NCBI GenBank assembly: GCA_900105895.1
Contig: FNSH01000001.1
Coordinates: 558,001-622,000, forward strand
Source: Atopobium minutum
GTDB taxonomy: Bacteria; Actinomycetota; Coriobacteriia; Coriobacteriales; Atopobiaceae
Direction: 5' to 3'
Length of the DNA stretch: 64,000 bases
Position numbers and translations under genes: made by a program. The notes below the pieces were generated by a model, which saw only the letters and a program-made list of their open reading frames with translations, searched no databases and was not told the DNA's origin. Below are positions 26,137 through 35,239 of this stretch, piece by piece (within the stretch, counting starts at the first letter, position 1; each line of letters opens with the position of its first letter).

Positions 26137-26442
26137 ATGGGAAAGAGGGCTAGTGAGACTCTGGATTTGGATTACGATGCACTGGTAGATTACCTCCATA
26201 CCAAACACTCCATTTACATGAAGGTTGGCAGCGCGATGTATTACCTTACCGATGCAAACTTCCAGGCATGGAGGGCTCAAGACACCAGTAAACGCAATGA
26301 GAAGAACCACTATATTGATTGCAGTGACCTTGTACCTACGGTAGATGAATTTCTTGCTATCCCCTTTGTTGGCGGAAATACCATTAAGGATGTATTTGAT
26401 TCTGCCAAATTTTATGCTTCGGTTAAAGGTGAGAAGGAATAG
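26137..26442 (+). CDS. Conserved-looking hypothetical protein
   Basis: This protein of about 101 residues is not one I recognise. It starts at ATG 26137 (MGKRASETLDLDYDALVDYL) with AGGAAAGGA upstream. The sequence is acidic with a regular strand/helix pattern: HSIYMKVGSAMYYLTDANFQAWRAQDTSKRNEKNHYIDCSDLV followed by PTVDEFLAIPFVGGNTIKDVF. It has no signal peptide or membrane segment. It is followed by a good terminator, so it is its own transcription unit beside aspS. Small alpha/beta proteins of this size include immunity and DUF families, but I would not assign one. Confidence 0.7.
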   Translation: MGKRASETLDLDYDALVDYLHTKHSIYMKVGSAMYYLTDANFQAWRAQDTSKRNEKNHYIDCSDLVPTVDEFLAIPFVGGNTIKDVFDSAKFYASVKGEKE

Positions 26443-26504
26443 CGCACTTCGACTTTCGCACGTATGCGACTAACATTATTACACGGTAGCGCACTTCTCA
26501 CACA

Positions 26505-26545
26505 AAAGCTGTCCTCTTGTTATATACACGAGGGCAGCTTTCTTG
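26505..26545 (+). terminator. Terminator of the hypothetical gene
   Basis: The arms at 26505-26516 and 26530-26541 are complementary over 12 positions with one mismatch or wobble, followed by TTCTTGT. Confidence 0.65.
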
Positions 26546-26610
26546 TATCTATCTCACACTTTGCAGCCGCTATGCATAAACGCTGTCACAATGTTTAAAT
26601 TAAAAGCAAT

Positions 26611-26690
26611 TTGACATTTTTATGTCCTTAAAAATGTTATTTTCTACATTCTTAAGTCCTTATTTTTGTAAATATATGCAAAAATAAGGA
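26611..26690 (+). promoter_or_regulatory. AT-rich promoter/operator region of the DUF4143 ATPase
   Basis: TTGACA (26611-26616) and TGTTAT (26635-26640) form a promoter with an 18-base spacer. CATTTTT/AAAAATG (26615-26621, 26630-26636) sits within it. A perfect 12-base inverted repeat follows (26657-26668 with 26679-26690). Base composition is much more AT-rich than the neighbours. Confidence 0.5.
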
Positions 26691-26770
26691 TGTATTTACG
26701 ACTGTATGCCTAGCACCACAAAGAGAGAACGCACAGCATCAATACAAGAGATGAGGAGGTCAGGCACACT

Positions 26771-28075
26771 ATGGATAGATTTCTTATGACTCAACTGCTG
26801 GATTGGAAGAATAGTCCTCATCGAAAGCCTCTTATTTTAAATGGTGCACGCCAAGTGGGAAAAACCTGGCTCCTTAAAGAGTTTGGTAGACTCAATTTTA
26901 AAAACATTGCATATATCAATCTTGATGTTAACGCCGCGATGAGAGAGCAATTTGAACAGGGATATGATGTATCAAGAATTATTTCTGCCATTCAGTTTGA
27001 GACAAACCAACCAATCATAAAAAATGAAACGCTTATCATCTTAGATGAGATACAAGAATGCCCCAAAGCACTCACTTCGCTTAAGTATTTCTGCGAAGAC
27101 GAACCCGAATATGCAATAGCAGCCGCAGGTTCTCTTTTAGGGATTACCCTTCATAAGGGTACAGGTTATCCTGTTGGCAAGGTTACGACCCTGGATTTAT
27201 ATCCTTTAAGCTTTCGAGAATTTCTTGTAGCAACACAGCACGCAAACTTGTGTAAGCTTATCGATACTGCCGATGTTGCCATGATTAACTCATTTTCCAG
27301 CAAATTAATACCGCTTTTACGTCTGTACTATTACGTTGGAGGTATGCCTGAAGCTGTTAATGCTTTTTTAAATCGAGGATTGCCTGAAGATGCCCGTATT
27401 GTGCAAGGAGACATACTACGGGGTTATGAATTTGATATTTCCAAACATTTGAGTGGAATGCAAACAGAATATGCTCTTGCCGCGTGGCATTCTATACCTG
27501 CTCATCTAGGTAGAGAGAACAAGAAATTTGTTTTTGGTCATGTTGCAAAAGGAAGCCGTGCTAAAAACTATCAATCTGGTATTACCTGGTTAACACAGGC
27601 TGGCATTGCCACTGCCGTACAACGTATATCCAAGCCGGGTTTACCCTTACGTCCCTATATGGATAACACTGCTTTTAAATTATTCTTATCAGATGTTGGC
27701 TTGTTGAGCGCCATGTCTGGCCTCGATAGATACACCATTATCGATGGTAATCGTGTCTTTACGGAGTTTAAAGGTGCTCTTACCGAGCAATACGTGTGCC
27801 AACAGCTTATCAGTGAATGCGGTCTTACACCCTATTATTGGTCTGCAGAGAATTCCCGCGGTGAAATTGACTTTCTCGTTCAAGACGCAAATATGATTTG
27901 CGCCATCGAAGTGAAGGCGGAAGAAAATTTGCGATCAAAATGTCTTCGTTCATTTGTCGATAAAAACCCAGAAGTTTTAGCCTTGCGATTTAGCCTATCC
28001 AACTACCGAAAACAAGATTGGATGCGCACCATTCCTCTGTTTGCCATTTCTAATAAAAAGTTATGGACTATGTAA
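26771..28075 (+). CDS. AAA_14/DUF4143 ATPase
   Basis: This 434-residue ATPase has Walker A NGARQVGKTW (about 24-33) and Walker B ETLIILDEIQ near 90-100. AGSLLGI and YPLSFREFL follow, diagnostic of the AAA_14/DUF4143 family, and a C-terminal domain with GEIDFLVQD and CAIEVKA resembles a restriction-endonuclease-like fold (the DUF4143 domain). The family is found throughout anaerobes, often on mobile or variable loci, and its cellular role is unknown. The AT-rich upstream region and its operator-like repeats differ from the rest of the window and may mark acquisition by transfer. The gene starts at ATG 26771 after GAGGAGGTC. Confidence 0.9.
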   Translation: MDRFLMTQLLDWKNSPHRKPLILNGARQVGKTWLLKEFGRLNFKNIAYINLDVNAAMREQFEQGYDVSRIISAIQFETNQPIIKNETLIILDEIQECPKALTSLKYFCEDEPEYAIAAAGSLLGITLHKGTGYPVGKVTTLDLYPLSFREFLVATQHANLCKLIDTADVAMINSFSSKLIPLLRLYYYVGGMPEAVNAFLNRGLPEDARIVQGDILRGYEFDISKHLSGMQTEYALAAWHSIPAHLGRENKKFVFGHVAKGSRAKNYQSGITWLTQAGIATAVQRISKPGLPLRPYMDNTAFKLFLSDVGLLSAMSGLDRYTIIDGNRVFTEFKGALTEQYVCQQLISECGLTPYYWSAENSRGEIDFLVQDANMICAIEVKAEENLRSKCLRSFVDKNPEVLALRFSLSNYRKQDWMRTIPLFAISNKKLWTM

Positions 28076-28100
28076 TGCCTGCTTTATCACGATTTCTTTT

Positions 28101-28128
28101 GCAGCTGCCCTTTATTAAGGACAGCTGC
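28101..28128. terminator. Bidirectional hairpin between ATPase and hydrogenase genes
   Basis: Arms 28101-28112 and 28117-28128 pair with one mismatch around a 4-base loop. The T-tract is weak. Confidence 0.45.
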
Positions 28129-28182
28129 TTCTACGAACTTTCAATTTCTTTTTGTGCATGTATCGTTATGCGTACGTAACCA

Positions 28183-29784
28183 TTACTGCACAGGACGCGT
28201 TGCCTCATCGGATTCTGCAACCTCAGTTTGACCCATCACAATGTAGTCATTGTCGCGTTCAAGCTCTGGCAAATATTGTTCCAACCCGGATTCAGAAGCA
28301 ATCTTGTGCGGAGACTTGCGCGAATAGGCGCTTACCAAGGCAGCAGACTTCTTAATGGCGTTAATGGTACCCGCTCCCGCAACACAACCACCGGGACAAG
28401 CCATACCCTCAAGCAGATACCCATCATACTTGCCCTTAGTGGCCGCCTTCATAAGCGAGCGGCATTCTTCTAAACCATCCGCCGTTTGTACGGCAACCTC
28501 CATCTCTGGATGCTCAGACTGGATAACGTTTTTAACCGCTGCTGCTACACCTCCGGAAATAGCAAATGCACGGCCATTGTGAGAAGCTACGTTAAAGTCT
28601 GAGTTGTTGTCATCTTCCAAGCTGGCATAATCAATATGTTTTGCTTCCATCATGCCCGCTACCTCTTCAAAGGTTAGAACAAAATCAACCTCTGAGCGCA
28701 CGGATTTTCTCATAGCCTCAAGCTTTTTTGCGGAACAAGGCCCAACAAAAACAATCTTTGCATCAGGATGTTCGCGGCGAATCATGCGCGCAGTAAGCGT
28801 CATAGGCGTAAGCGCCATACTTACATTGCTGGCATACTTTGGAAATTCCTTTTTTGCCATAACAGACCAAGCAGGGCAGCACGAGGTAGCCATAAAGGAT
28901 TGCTTTTCGGGCACCTCTTCCAAAAACATATGTGCCTCTTCTACAGAGCACAAATCTGCACCCAAAGCAACTTCTTCTACACCGCTAAAGCCCAGTTGTT
29001 TAAAGGCTTCACGCAACTTTCCTACATTGCCTTTACCACCAAACTGACCGACAAAGGAAGGAGCTACTGCAGCGATGACTTCCTCGCCACAGTGCATAGC
29101 CTGTATAACTTGAAAGATCTGGCTTTTATCGGCAATGGCACCAAATGGACAGTTAACTAAACACTGACCACACGACACACACTTGTCATAGTCAATATCT
29201 GCATGACCGTTCTTGTCGGAAGAAATGGCGTGCATGCCACATGCTGCACTACAAGGACGCTCATGGTGAGCAATGGCATGGTAGGGGCACACCTCAAAAC
29301 AACGCCCGCACTTGATGCACTTTTCCTGATCGATATAGGCCTTTTTGTCCACAAAGCTAATGGCACCTTTGGGGCAAATTTCACGACATGGATGCGCCAA
29401 ACAGCCCTGACAACCATCGGTTACTCGATAAACGTTGTCCGCACAGGCATTACATGCAAACTTAATAATGTTAATAAGAGGAGGTTCATAGTACGTCTCT
29501 GGCTTCAATGCAGCTTCAATACCATCTGTCAGTGGCGCAGGCTTATCAATGCCTTGCAAAGGTAGACCCAACGCCAAACGAATACGCTCGGCGACAATAG
29601 CGCGCTCCAAAAATACGCTTTCTCGGTATGTAGCAATCTCACCGGGAATAATCTTGTAAGGCAACTCTTCCAAACTCGTCGCTTCATCATCTGTGTTGCC
29701 GTAAGCAATAGCCGCAACTTCCCTAAATACCTTGCGGCGAATTTCCGTTAGATTGGTATACACTCCACGCATGGTATTACTCAT
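28183..29784 (-). CDS. Monomeric [FeFe] hydrogenase, group B-like
   Basis: This 533-residue protein begins with a helical domain, followed by a ferredoxin-like region with several 4Fe-4S motifs (CNACADNVYRVTDGCQGC, CIKCGRCFEVCP, CVSCGQCLVNCP). The C-terminal half is the H-cluster domain: L1 TSCCPAW, L2 VGPCSAKK, L3 EGMACPGGC. These match the active-site cysteine arrangement of [FeFe] hydrogenases. The L2 form with GPC rather than MPC points to group B. It catalyses reversible proton reduction, with electrons presumably from ferredoxin. No maturase genes (hydE, hydF, hydG) are visible nearby; they are needed and must be elsewhere. Single gene with a divergent small membrane protein gene upstream. 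Confidence 0.92.
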   Translation of the reverse strand: MSNTMRGVYTNLTEIRRKVFREVAAIAYGNTDDEATSLEELPYKIIPGEIATYRESVFLERAIVAERIRLALGLPLQGIDKPAPLTDGIEAALKPETYYEPPLINIIKFACNACADNVYRVTDGCQGCLAHPCREICPKGAISFVDKKAYIDQEKCIKCGRCFEVCPYHAIAHHERPCSAACGMHAISSDKNGHADIDYDKCVSCGQCLVNCPFGAIADKSQIFQVIQAMHCGEEVIAAVAPSFVGQFGGKGNVGKLREAFKQLGFSGVEEVALGADLCSVEEAHMFLEEVPEKQSFMATSCCPAWSVMAKKEFPKYASNVSMALTPMTLTARMIRREHPDAKIVFVGPCSAKKLEAMRKSVRSEVDFVLTFEEVAGMMEAKHIDYASLEDDNNSDFNVASHNGRAFAISGGVAAAVKNVIQSEHPEMEVAVQTADGLEECRSLMKAATKGKYDGYLLEGMACPGGCVAGAGTINAIKKSAALVSAYSRKSPHKIASESGLEQYLPELERDNDYIVMGQTEVAESDEATRPVQ

Positions 29785-30024
29785 GTATCTCTCCTCCCCT
29801 TTAGATCCATGAGTTCTTTGCTGTACATCATAGCAAGGCTTGAAACAGTTAGACGACGATAACCCGTAGCATTACAAAGCTTTGAGCGGGTATGGTCAAA
29901 AAATATGACTATGTAATAAAATCTAAGTCACAAAGTAGTATGTAGAGCAGTGCGTAGGCGACCTGCAAAAGCTTGAGCACAAAAACAGCTTCCTGTAATC
30001 AAAAACTGAGGAGGATGCTTACTT

Positions 30025-30291
30025 ATGGATGCCAACATTAAAAAAGTTGCAATCAAGGTTTTTAATCTGCTCTTTATTGTAAGCATCATTGCCTATGCAG
30101 CCTGTACCTTTTATTTCCACACCAATATGTATTTATTCCAATGTATAGCAGCAACAATGGCAACTATCGTTGCTATAGTGCAGCTTAAACAGGAAAGAAA
30201 AACACTCACAAAGGCTGAAACTGTTGTTAATGTCATTCTCACAATTTTGTTAGCCTGGTATGCCATCGAGGGACTGGTCCACCTCTGGTAA
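30025..30291 (+). CDS. Small membrane protein, three predicted helices
   Basis: This 88-residue protein starts at ATG 30025 with GAGGAGG about 11 bases before. Three hydrophobic segments are visible (about 9-30, 33-52 and 65-85), separated by a short basic stretch (KQERKTLTK). It has no signal peptide and no recognised family. It diverges from the hydrogenase gene with a 240-base gap, so shared regulation is possible but not shown. I cannot assign a function. Confidence 0.65.
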   Translation: MDANIKKVAIKVFNLLFIVSIIAYAACTFYFHTNMYLFQCIAATMATIVAIVQLKQERKTLTKAETVVNVILTILLAWYAIEGLVHLW

Positions 30292-30341
30292 CGGGACAAA
30301 ATGTAACTGATTTTACGGTGTAAGGGATAGTACTCAATTCA

Positions 30342-30365
30342 GGGATGCCACCATAGTGACATCCC
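30342..30365 (+). terminator. Hairpin after the small membrane protein gene
   Basis: A 10-base stem with one mismatch (30342-30351, 30356-30365) and a 4-base loop. A perfect 14-base palindrome (30409-30422) lies a little farther on, near the hisS 3' end. No strong T-tract. Confidence 0.4.
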
Positions 30366-30469
30366 TAGTAATTGTATCGAGAAGAGACAGCAGCTTTTTG
30401 TAATATATGCTTAGGCCTAAGCACGCGCCCCGGTCTAAGCACTGCGCAAATTAGCAGGTAGAGCGCTGG

Positions 30470-31813
30470 CTAAAGTTCTGCATCATCTTCAAACTCAGCA
30501 CCGTATATAAGTTCAATAACTTCATCGATAAGCGCATCTTTTGCAATGCTTATTTGTTCATGTGTGTTCATATTGCGCAGGGTATAGCTGTTATGCGCAA
30601 GCTCATCTGCACCAATGATCACACATACAGAAGCGTTGAGCTTATCGGCCTGTTTGAATTGGCTCTTAAGCGAGCGACCCTGGTAGTCTGCCTCTACGCG
30701 CAAGCCGGCATCACGCAGAGCAAGGGTTGCTTCAAAGACGGCAGGGCGCTGCTCGGGAGCTGCACAAGCAACATAGACACAGCTGGGCTCATCTCCCTGC
30801 AGGTCAACACCCTGGGCTGCCAATGCAAGCACGATGCGCTCAAAGCCAACAGCAAAACCAACGCCAGGCGTGGGCTTACCGCCCTCAAGTTCCACCAAGC
30901 CATCGTAACGACCGCCGCCACCAATAGCGCCAACACCCGCATCCAGCACTTCTACCTCAAAGACCGTGCGGGTGTAATAATCTAAACCGCGTACCAGCGT
31001 AGGATCTTCCACATACGCGATACCAGCAGCATCTAAATATGCTTTTACCTGTGCATAATGCGCTGCACAGTCCTCACAAAGATTATCTGTCACCAACGGA
31101 GCAGACTGCATAATCGTATGGCAGTGCTCGTTCTTACAGTCAAAACTCCGGAGCGGATTGATCTGTGCACGCTCAAGGCAGTCTTCACACATTTCATCTT
31201 TGTGATCATAAATAAACTGCTTGACCTTCTCGCGATAGGCGGGACGACAAGACAAATCACCCATCGAATTGATTGACAAGCGCAGCTTGGACATATCAAA
31301 GCCTAAGCGGTAATAAAATTCCATGAGCATAATGATGCACTCGGCATCTGCTGCAGGATCCGGAGCACCCAACCACTCAAGACCAACCTGATGAAATTGA
31401 CGCAGACGACCCTTTTGCGTACGCTCACCGCGAAACATTGGCTCGGCATACCACAGTTTTACTGGCGAGGAACCTTGGGGCACCATGTTGTTCTCCACAA
31501 CGGCACGTACAATACCAGCGGTTCCCTCGGGACGTAAAGCAAGACGTTGACGTGGCTTAAGGCTGTTCTCGCTGCCCTCCCCCAGCAGTCTTTCTAACAA
31601 AGCACCCGATACAACGCGGAACATTTCCTTACGAACCACATCTGTGGACTCACCAATGCCATGGACAAAGGTGTCCAGCTGCTCAAGCGCTGGGGTTTCT
31701 ATCAGGTCAAATCCATATGTATCAAAGAGCTCATGCGCAATCGCCTGCATATATTGCCAAGCACGCATGTAGCCGCCATATAAATCCTCGGTACCCTGAA
31801 CTTTTTGAGCCAT
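30470..31813 (-). CDS. hisS: Histidyl-tRNA synthetase
   Basis: This 447-residue class II synthetase charges tRNA-His. It has motif 1 region DTYGFDLIETPALEQL near 20-50, motif 2 LRPEGTAGIVRAVVENN..., YAEPMFRGERTQKGRLRQFHQVGLE (about 115-150), and the HisA motif LVRGLDYYTRTVFEV with motif 3 GVGFAVGFERI. The C-terminal anticodon domain ends with a 15-residue acidic tail. A pair of CxxC motifs (CEDCLERA, CEDCAAH) may bind zinc; this is an insertion found in some HisRS. The LysR gene lies 103 bases upstream, and a TATACT promoter-like element sits between them. Confidence 0.97.
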   Translation of the reverse strand: MAQKVQGTEDLYGGYMRAWQYMQAIAHELFDTYGFDLIETPALEQLDTFVHGIGESTDVVRKEMFRVVSGALLERLLGEGSENSLKPRQRLALRPEGTAGIVRAVVENNMVPQGSSPVKLWYAEPMFRGERTQKGRLRQFHQVGLEWLGAPDPAADAECIIMLMEFYYRLGFDMSKLRLSINSMGDLSCRPAYREKVKQFIYDHKDEMCEDCLERAQINPLRSFDCKNEHCHTIMQSAPLVTDNLCEDCAAHYAQVKAYLDAAGIAYVEDPTLVRGLDYYTRTVFEVEVLDAGVGAIGGGGRYDGLVELEGGKPTPGVGFAVGFERIVLALAAQGVDLQGDEPSCVYVACAAPEQRPAVFEATLALRDAGLRVEADYQGRSLKSQFKQADKLNASVCVIIGADELAHNSYTLRNMNTHEQISIAKDALIDEVIELIYGAEFEDDAEL

Positions 31814-31916
31814 GATGACCCCTCTCCTGCACCTCTAGTGCATCTCACAGCATGGCCACAAATGTATAAGCGGATGCCAACACACCTTCCATGCTGATTG
31901 AGGATGAAGTATACCC

Positions 31917-32861
31917 CTAAAGATCTTTCTTTCGACGATCGTTTGTGAGTTCCACGAGCGTGGTATAAAAGCTTTCGATAACGCTCCACACGTGGTCCGT
32001 TTTAAGCCATGCCGCTGATACCTTGAAGCGCGCCCGATCAGACAGCTCAATGGTACGCAAATCTGGATTGGGATTGGACTGCAACTTTACCTTAACCATT
32101 TCCTTGGGACAAAATGCTGCGCCCACCCCACGCTGAGCAAGTGCAAACAGTGTTTCTGAGTTGGTTGAATACACGGCAACGTTAGGCCTAAAGCCAGCAA
32201 GCTCAAATTCAAGACGAGCAATCTTGCCGGGGACGTCCTTCTCGCCTAGCAACAAATAAGGCAACTCCTTGAGCGGCTTGAGACTACCGCTGCGCTTTAC
32301 CTCCGCTACCTTAGCCTGGGCATCATCTCCATACAATGACTGGAGCAGCTGATTGGATACCACCAGCGCAATGTTTTCTTCATACAGATCACGCACAATC
32401 AGTTGAGACTGCGCAGAGCTTAACGTGCTGACTGCCATATCTATGCGACCCTCTTTGAGAAGCTCGATAAGCTCGGTATTCTCGCCTTCGTATATACGCA
32501 CACGAATGTCTGGATACTTGCTGCGGTAACGCGTGATAGCATCGGGCATAATGATGTGGCCGCGAGTAGAGGCAATGCCCACACCTAACAGGCCTCGTTT
32601 ATCGCCTGCGATGTCATCAAAAACATGGCGCAAATCACGCTCTTGGTTTCTAAAGCGACGCGCATAGTTCAAAAACTCCTGACCCGAAGCCGTAAGCGAA
32701 AGCGGAACTCTGCGATTAACAAGTTTTACGCGCAACTCTTTTTCTAGCGCCGCAATATGGGCAGAAAGCGTTTGCTGGGTGATATGCAGACGCTTTGCAG
32801 CCCTTGTAAAACTCTGCTCTTCTGCGATAGCCACGAAATAGTCCATACTTTGGAAATTCAT
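31917..32861 (-). CDS. LysR-family transcriptional regulator
   Basis: This 314-residue regulator has an N-terminal winged helix (MNFQSMDYFVAIAEEQSFTRAAKRLHITQQTLSAHIAALEKELRVKLVNR, residues 1-50) and a periplasmic-binding-protein-like effector domain (about 90-300) with GVGAAFCPKEM near the end. It diverges from the NhaC gene with a 220-base gap holding an inverted repeat, the normal arrangement for a LysR protein controlling its neighbour. The effector is not known; a sodium or pH signal is a reasonable guess from context. Confidence 0.93.
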   Translation of the reverse strand: MNFQSMDYFVAIAEEQSFTRAAKRLHITQQTLSAHIAALEKELRVKLVNRRVPLSLTASGQEFLNYARRFRNQERDLRHVFDDIAGDKRGLLGVGIASTRGHIIMPDAITRYRSKYPDIRVRIYEGENTELIELLKEGRIDMAVSTLSSAQSQLIVRDLYEENIALVVSNQLLQSLYGDDAQAKVAEVKRSGSLKPLKELPYLLLGEKDVPGKIARLEFELAGFRPNVAVYSTNSETLFALAQRGVGAAFCPKEMVKVKLQSNPNPDLRTIELSDRARFKVSAAWLKTDHVWSVIESFYTTLVELTNDRRKKDL

Positions 32862-32891
32862 AGATGCCGCCTTTTCACAAACCGTTCAGAG

Positions 32892-32917
32892 ACAATACAG
32901 CACCGTTTACGTATTGT
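32892..32917. promoter_or_regulatory. LysR-type operator between lysR and nhaC
   Basis: ACAATAC (32892-32898) and GTATTGT (32911-32917) form an inverted repeat in the 220-base divergent gap, similar in form to LysR recognition boxes. Confidence 0.5.
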
Positions 32918-33081
32918 TTTGTACCGTTCTGCACGCTCATTGCCCATTGATTACTGATTACAAGTACTTTTTGTAACTCATATCAATATTAACAGTTGGA
33001 CTTACTATATATTCGCTCGTATCTTATCAGGTGCAAGAATAATTCGGCAAGAAACGAGCATTTGGGAGTTGCAACAGTCTT

Positions 33082-34467
33082 ATGGTAGAAACCATAGTTC
33101 TTATCGCATTTGCGTCAGTTCTTATTTCAGGAATCATTATTGGAACCCCCCTTCTTACCTCACTTCTCATTGGCTTAGCCTTATTTGTAGGATATGGTCT
33201 CTGGCGCGGACATTCTGCAAAAGAAATACTGCATATGTCCTTGTCTGGAGTAAAAACCGTTTCACACGTACTCATCTTGTTTGCCATCATTGGCATGCTC
33301 ACGGCAGCATGGCGTGCAGCGGGAACCATTCCCTACATCACAAGTTGGTCTGCTGTATTGGTGAGGCCTTCTACCATTCTTGTTGCAGCATTTTTGATTT
33401 GCTGCGGCATGAGCTTTTTGTGCGGCAGCTCTTTTGGCACTGCAGCAACTGCCGGTGTTGCTTGCTTTACTATTGGTCAGGTTATGGGTGCTAACCCTGC
33501 TATGTTGGGCGGAGCTATCTTAAGTGGTTGCTTCTTTGGTGATCGCTGCTCTCCTATGAGTTCTTCAGCAGCCTTGGTTGGCAATCTTACCCGCACCAAT
33601 GTCCAAGATAATATTGGCCGTATGATGCGTACCGCACTTGTTCCTCTTATCTTGACTTGCCTTGTCTTTACCCTTTTGGGCATGAGCGGTACTGGTGCAT
33701 CTATGGCTCCTGATTTTGGTCAGAAATTTAGTTCTGTCTTTACCTTGACTCCTCTTGCATTGATCCCCATTGCTATTGTGCTTGTCTTTTCATTCCTGCA
33801 TGTAAACGTAAAGAAGACCATGATCGTAAGTCTCATGAGTGCTCTTGTTATCTGTGTACTTGTGCAGCGTATGAGCATTCTGGACATTCCTAGTCTGCTG
33901 CTCTTTGGCTTTAAAACCACCGATCATGCCATTGCCTCTATGGTTAATGGTGGCGGCATCATGAGCATGTTTCACTTAGTCTGCCTTGTAGGTGTTGCTT
34001 CCACCTACTCTGGCATCTTTAACGGTACTGGTCTTTTGGATAATCTTCGTGGCATGGTTCAAAAGATTGCTGAGCACACCACACCCTTTATTGGTGTTTT
34101 GTTAACCGCAATCATTACCTCTATCATCGCATGTGACCAGGTGGTTTGCATCATGCTTACCGCTCAGCTGTGCGACGGGTGTGAGGGTTCTAACAAAGCA
34201 CTTGCTTTGGATATTGAGAACAGTAGCGCAGTCATTCCCGCTTTGGTTCCTTGGTCAACCTCTGTCATTGGTATTCTTGCCTTTGTTGGTGCTCCTGCTA
34301 CCAGCGTTCTCTTTGCTCTCTATGTTGCCTTTATTCCTGCTTGGACTATCGTGCTTTCTACCTATGAGCATCGTCACCCTGAATTTGTCGAATCAAAAAG
34401 CGCACAGCTCATGGGTCTTGCACGCTACGACGATGTTCGTTTGGCCAAGGAGAGTTTGGCTGCCTAA
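33082..34467 (+). CDS. nhaC: NhaC-family Na+/H+ antiporter
   Basis: This 461-residue membrane protein has about 11 hydrophobic segments. The conserved region FGDRCSPMSSSA (about 152-163) matches the NhaC family's GDxxSP motif, and DQVVCIMLTAQL follows later with its intramembrane Asp. It exchanges Na+ for H+ across the cytoplasmic membrane for pH and sodium control or to use a sodium gradient. GGGAG precedes the ATG at 33082 by about ten bases. It is monocistronic with its own terminator (34533-34569). The divergent lysR gene may regulate it. Confidence 0.9.
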   Translation: MVETIVLIAFASVLISGIIIGTPLLTSLLIGLALFVGYGLWRGHSAKEILHMSLSGVKTVSHVLILFAIIGMLTAAWRAAGTIPYITSWSAVLVRPSTILVAAFLICCGMSFLCGSSFGTAATAGVACFTIGQVMGANPAMLGGAILSGCFFGDRCSPMSSSAALVGNLTRTNVQDNIGRMMRTALVPLILTCLVFTLLGMSGTGASMAPDFGQKFSSVFTLTPLALIPIAIVLVFSFLHVNVKKTMIVSLMSALVICVLVQRMSILDIPSLLLFGFKTTDHAIASMVNGGGIMSMFHLVCLVGVASTYSGIFNGTGLLDNLRGMVQKIAEHTTPFIGVLLTAIITSIIACDQVVCIMLTAQLCDGCEGSNKALALDIENSSAVIPALVPWSTSVIGILAFVGAPATSVLFALYVAFIPAWTIVLSTYEHRHPEFVESKSAQLMGLARYDDVRLAKESLAA

Positions 34468-34532
34468 GATCTACCGTTGTATCTCGCACCAAACTTCTCA
34501 AGAGAACATTCAAGAGAATAGAACTCATAAGA

Positions 34533-34569
34533 AAGCCCGATTGCTCGCTATAAGCAACCGGGCTTTTTT
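34533..34569 (+). terminator. nhaC terminator
   Basis: A 12-base-pair imperfect stem around 34534-34545 and 34552-34564 with a short loop is followed by TTTTTT. Confidence 0.85.
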
Positions 34570-34609
34570 GTATAGAGCATCAAACGCACAACAGAGGATG
34601 AAACGTATG

Positions 34610-35230
34610 CTAGGCGCTCTTCATAACAACAGAGCGAACAACACCGGCGGTATGATCACAGGCATCCATACATTTTTCCATGATCTCAAACATCCTCACC
34701 CATGCAAGGGTATATCTACCTGCCTCTTCATCAGTAAACAAACGACGCATGGCATTTTGATAAATGACGTCGCCCTCATCCTCAACACTACCAATAGCAA
34801 TGGACATCTCCATTACCAACCTGTCAGTCTTGTAATTGGGCAGGTGATCGATCATGGTTTTAACCTCATCCACCGCACGCTTGGTAAGACGAGCCATTTG
34901 GGGTGCCTCTTTGCGCATATCACTAATGCTAAACAGATCAAAAAGCATAGCTGCAGCATTCATATTATCGATAATATCGTCCATAGCAAACGCTAAAGCA
35001 GAGATATCTTCTCGCTCAAAAGGCGTGATAAAGGAAGAGTAGAGCTCCTTGAGAATATGAGAGACCTTCTGATCGCACTGATTTTCATATACCTTCATCT
35101 GAGGGATATGAGACTCCGACGCAGGGTAATCCTCAAAGATGGTTACGTACTCATCGGCGGCATCAGACAAGGTCTGAGCAAGGTCCTTGAGCATGGTATA
35201 AAACTGATCTTCTTTCTTCATGCGAGGCAT
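34610..35230 (-). CDS. DUF47 family phosphate-transport accessory protein (PhoU-like)
   Basis: This 206-residue all-helical protein has the DUF47 pattern (MKKEDQFYTMLKDLAQTL, then AFAMDDIIDNMNAAAMLFDLF), with acidic metal-binding positions. It is always found beside Pit-type phosphate transporters, and here it is 9 bases downstream of pit on the same strand. By analogy with PhoU it is thought to tune transport, but its mechanism is unresolved. AAGGAG stands five bases before ATG 35230. Alternatively the start could be the internal Met at residue 4. Confidence 0.92.
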   Translation of the reverse strand: MPRMKKEDQFYTMLKDLAQTLSDAADEYVTIFEDYPASESHIPQMKVYENQCDQKVSHILKELYSSFITPFEREDISALAFAMDDIIDNMNAAAMLFDLFSISDMRKEAPQMARLTKRAVDEVKTMIDHLPNYKTDRLVMEMSIAIGSVEDEGDVIYQNAMRRLFTDEEAGRYTLAWVRMFEIMEKCMDACDHTAGVVRSVVMKSA

Positions 35231-35239
35231 GTGTTCTCC

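Noticed and set aside
26771..28075. Transposase or integrase
   Set aside because: The protein is a DUF4143 ATPase with Walker motifs and no DDE or tyrosine recombinase motifs; no terminal repeats flank it.
30409..30422. Phage attachment site or origin
   Set aside because: A single 14-base palindrome near the hisS 3' end, with no integrase, dnaA boxes or duplicated copy.
33477..33683. Minus-strand reading frame inside nhaC
   Set aside because: It overlaps conserved NhaC coding sequence; no RBS or domain.
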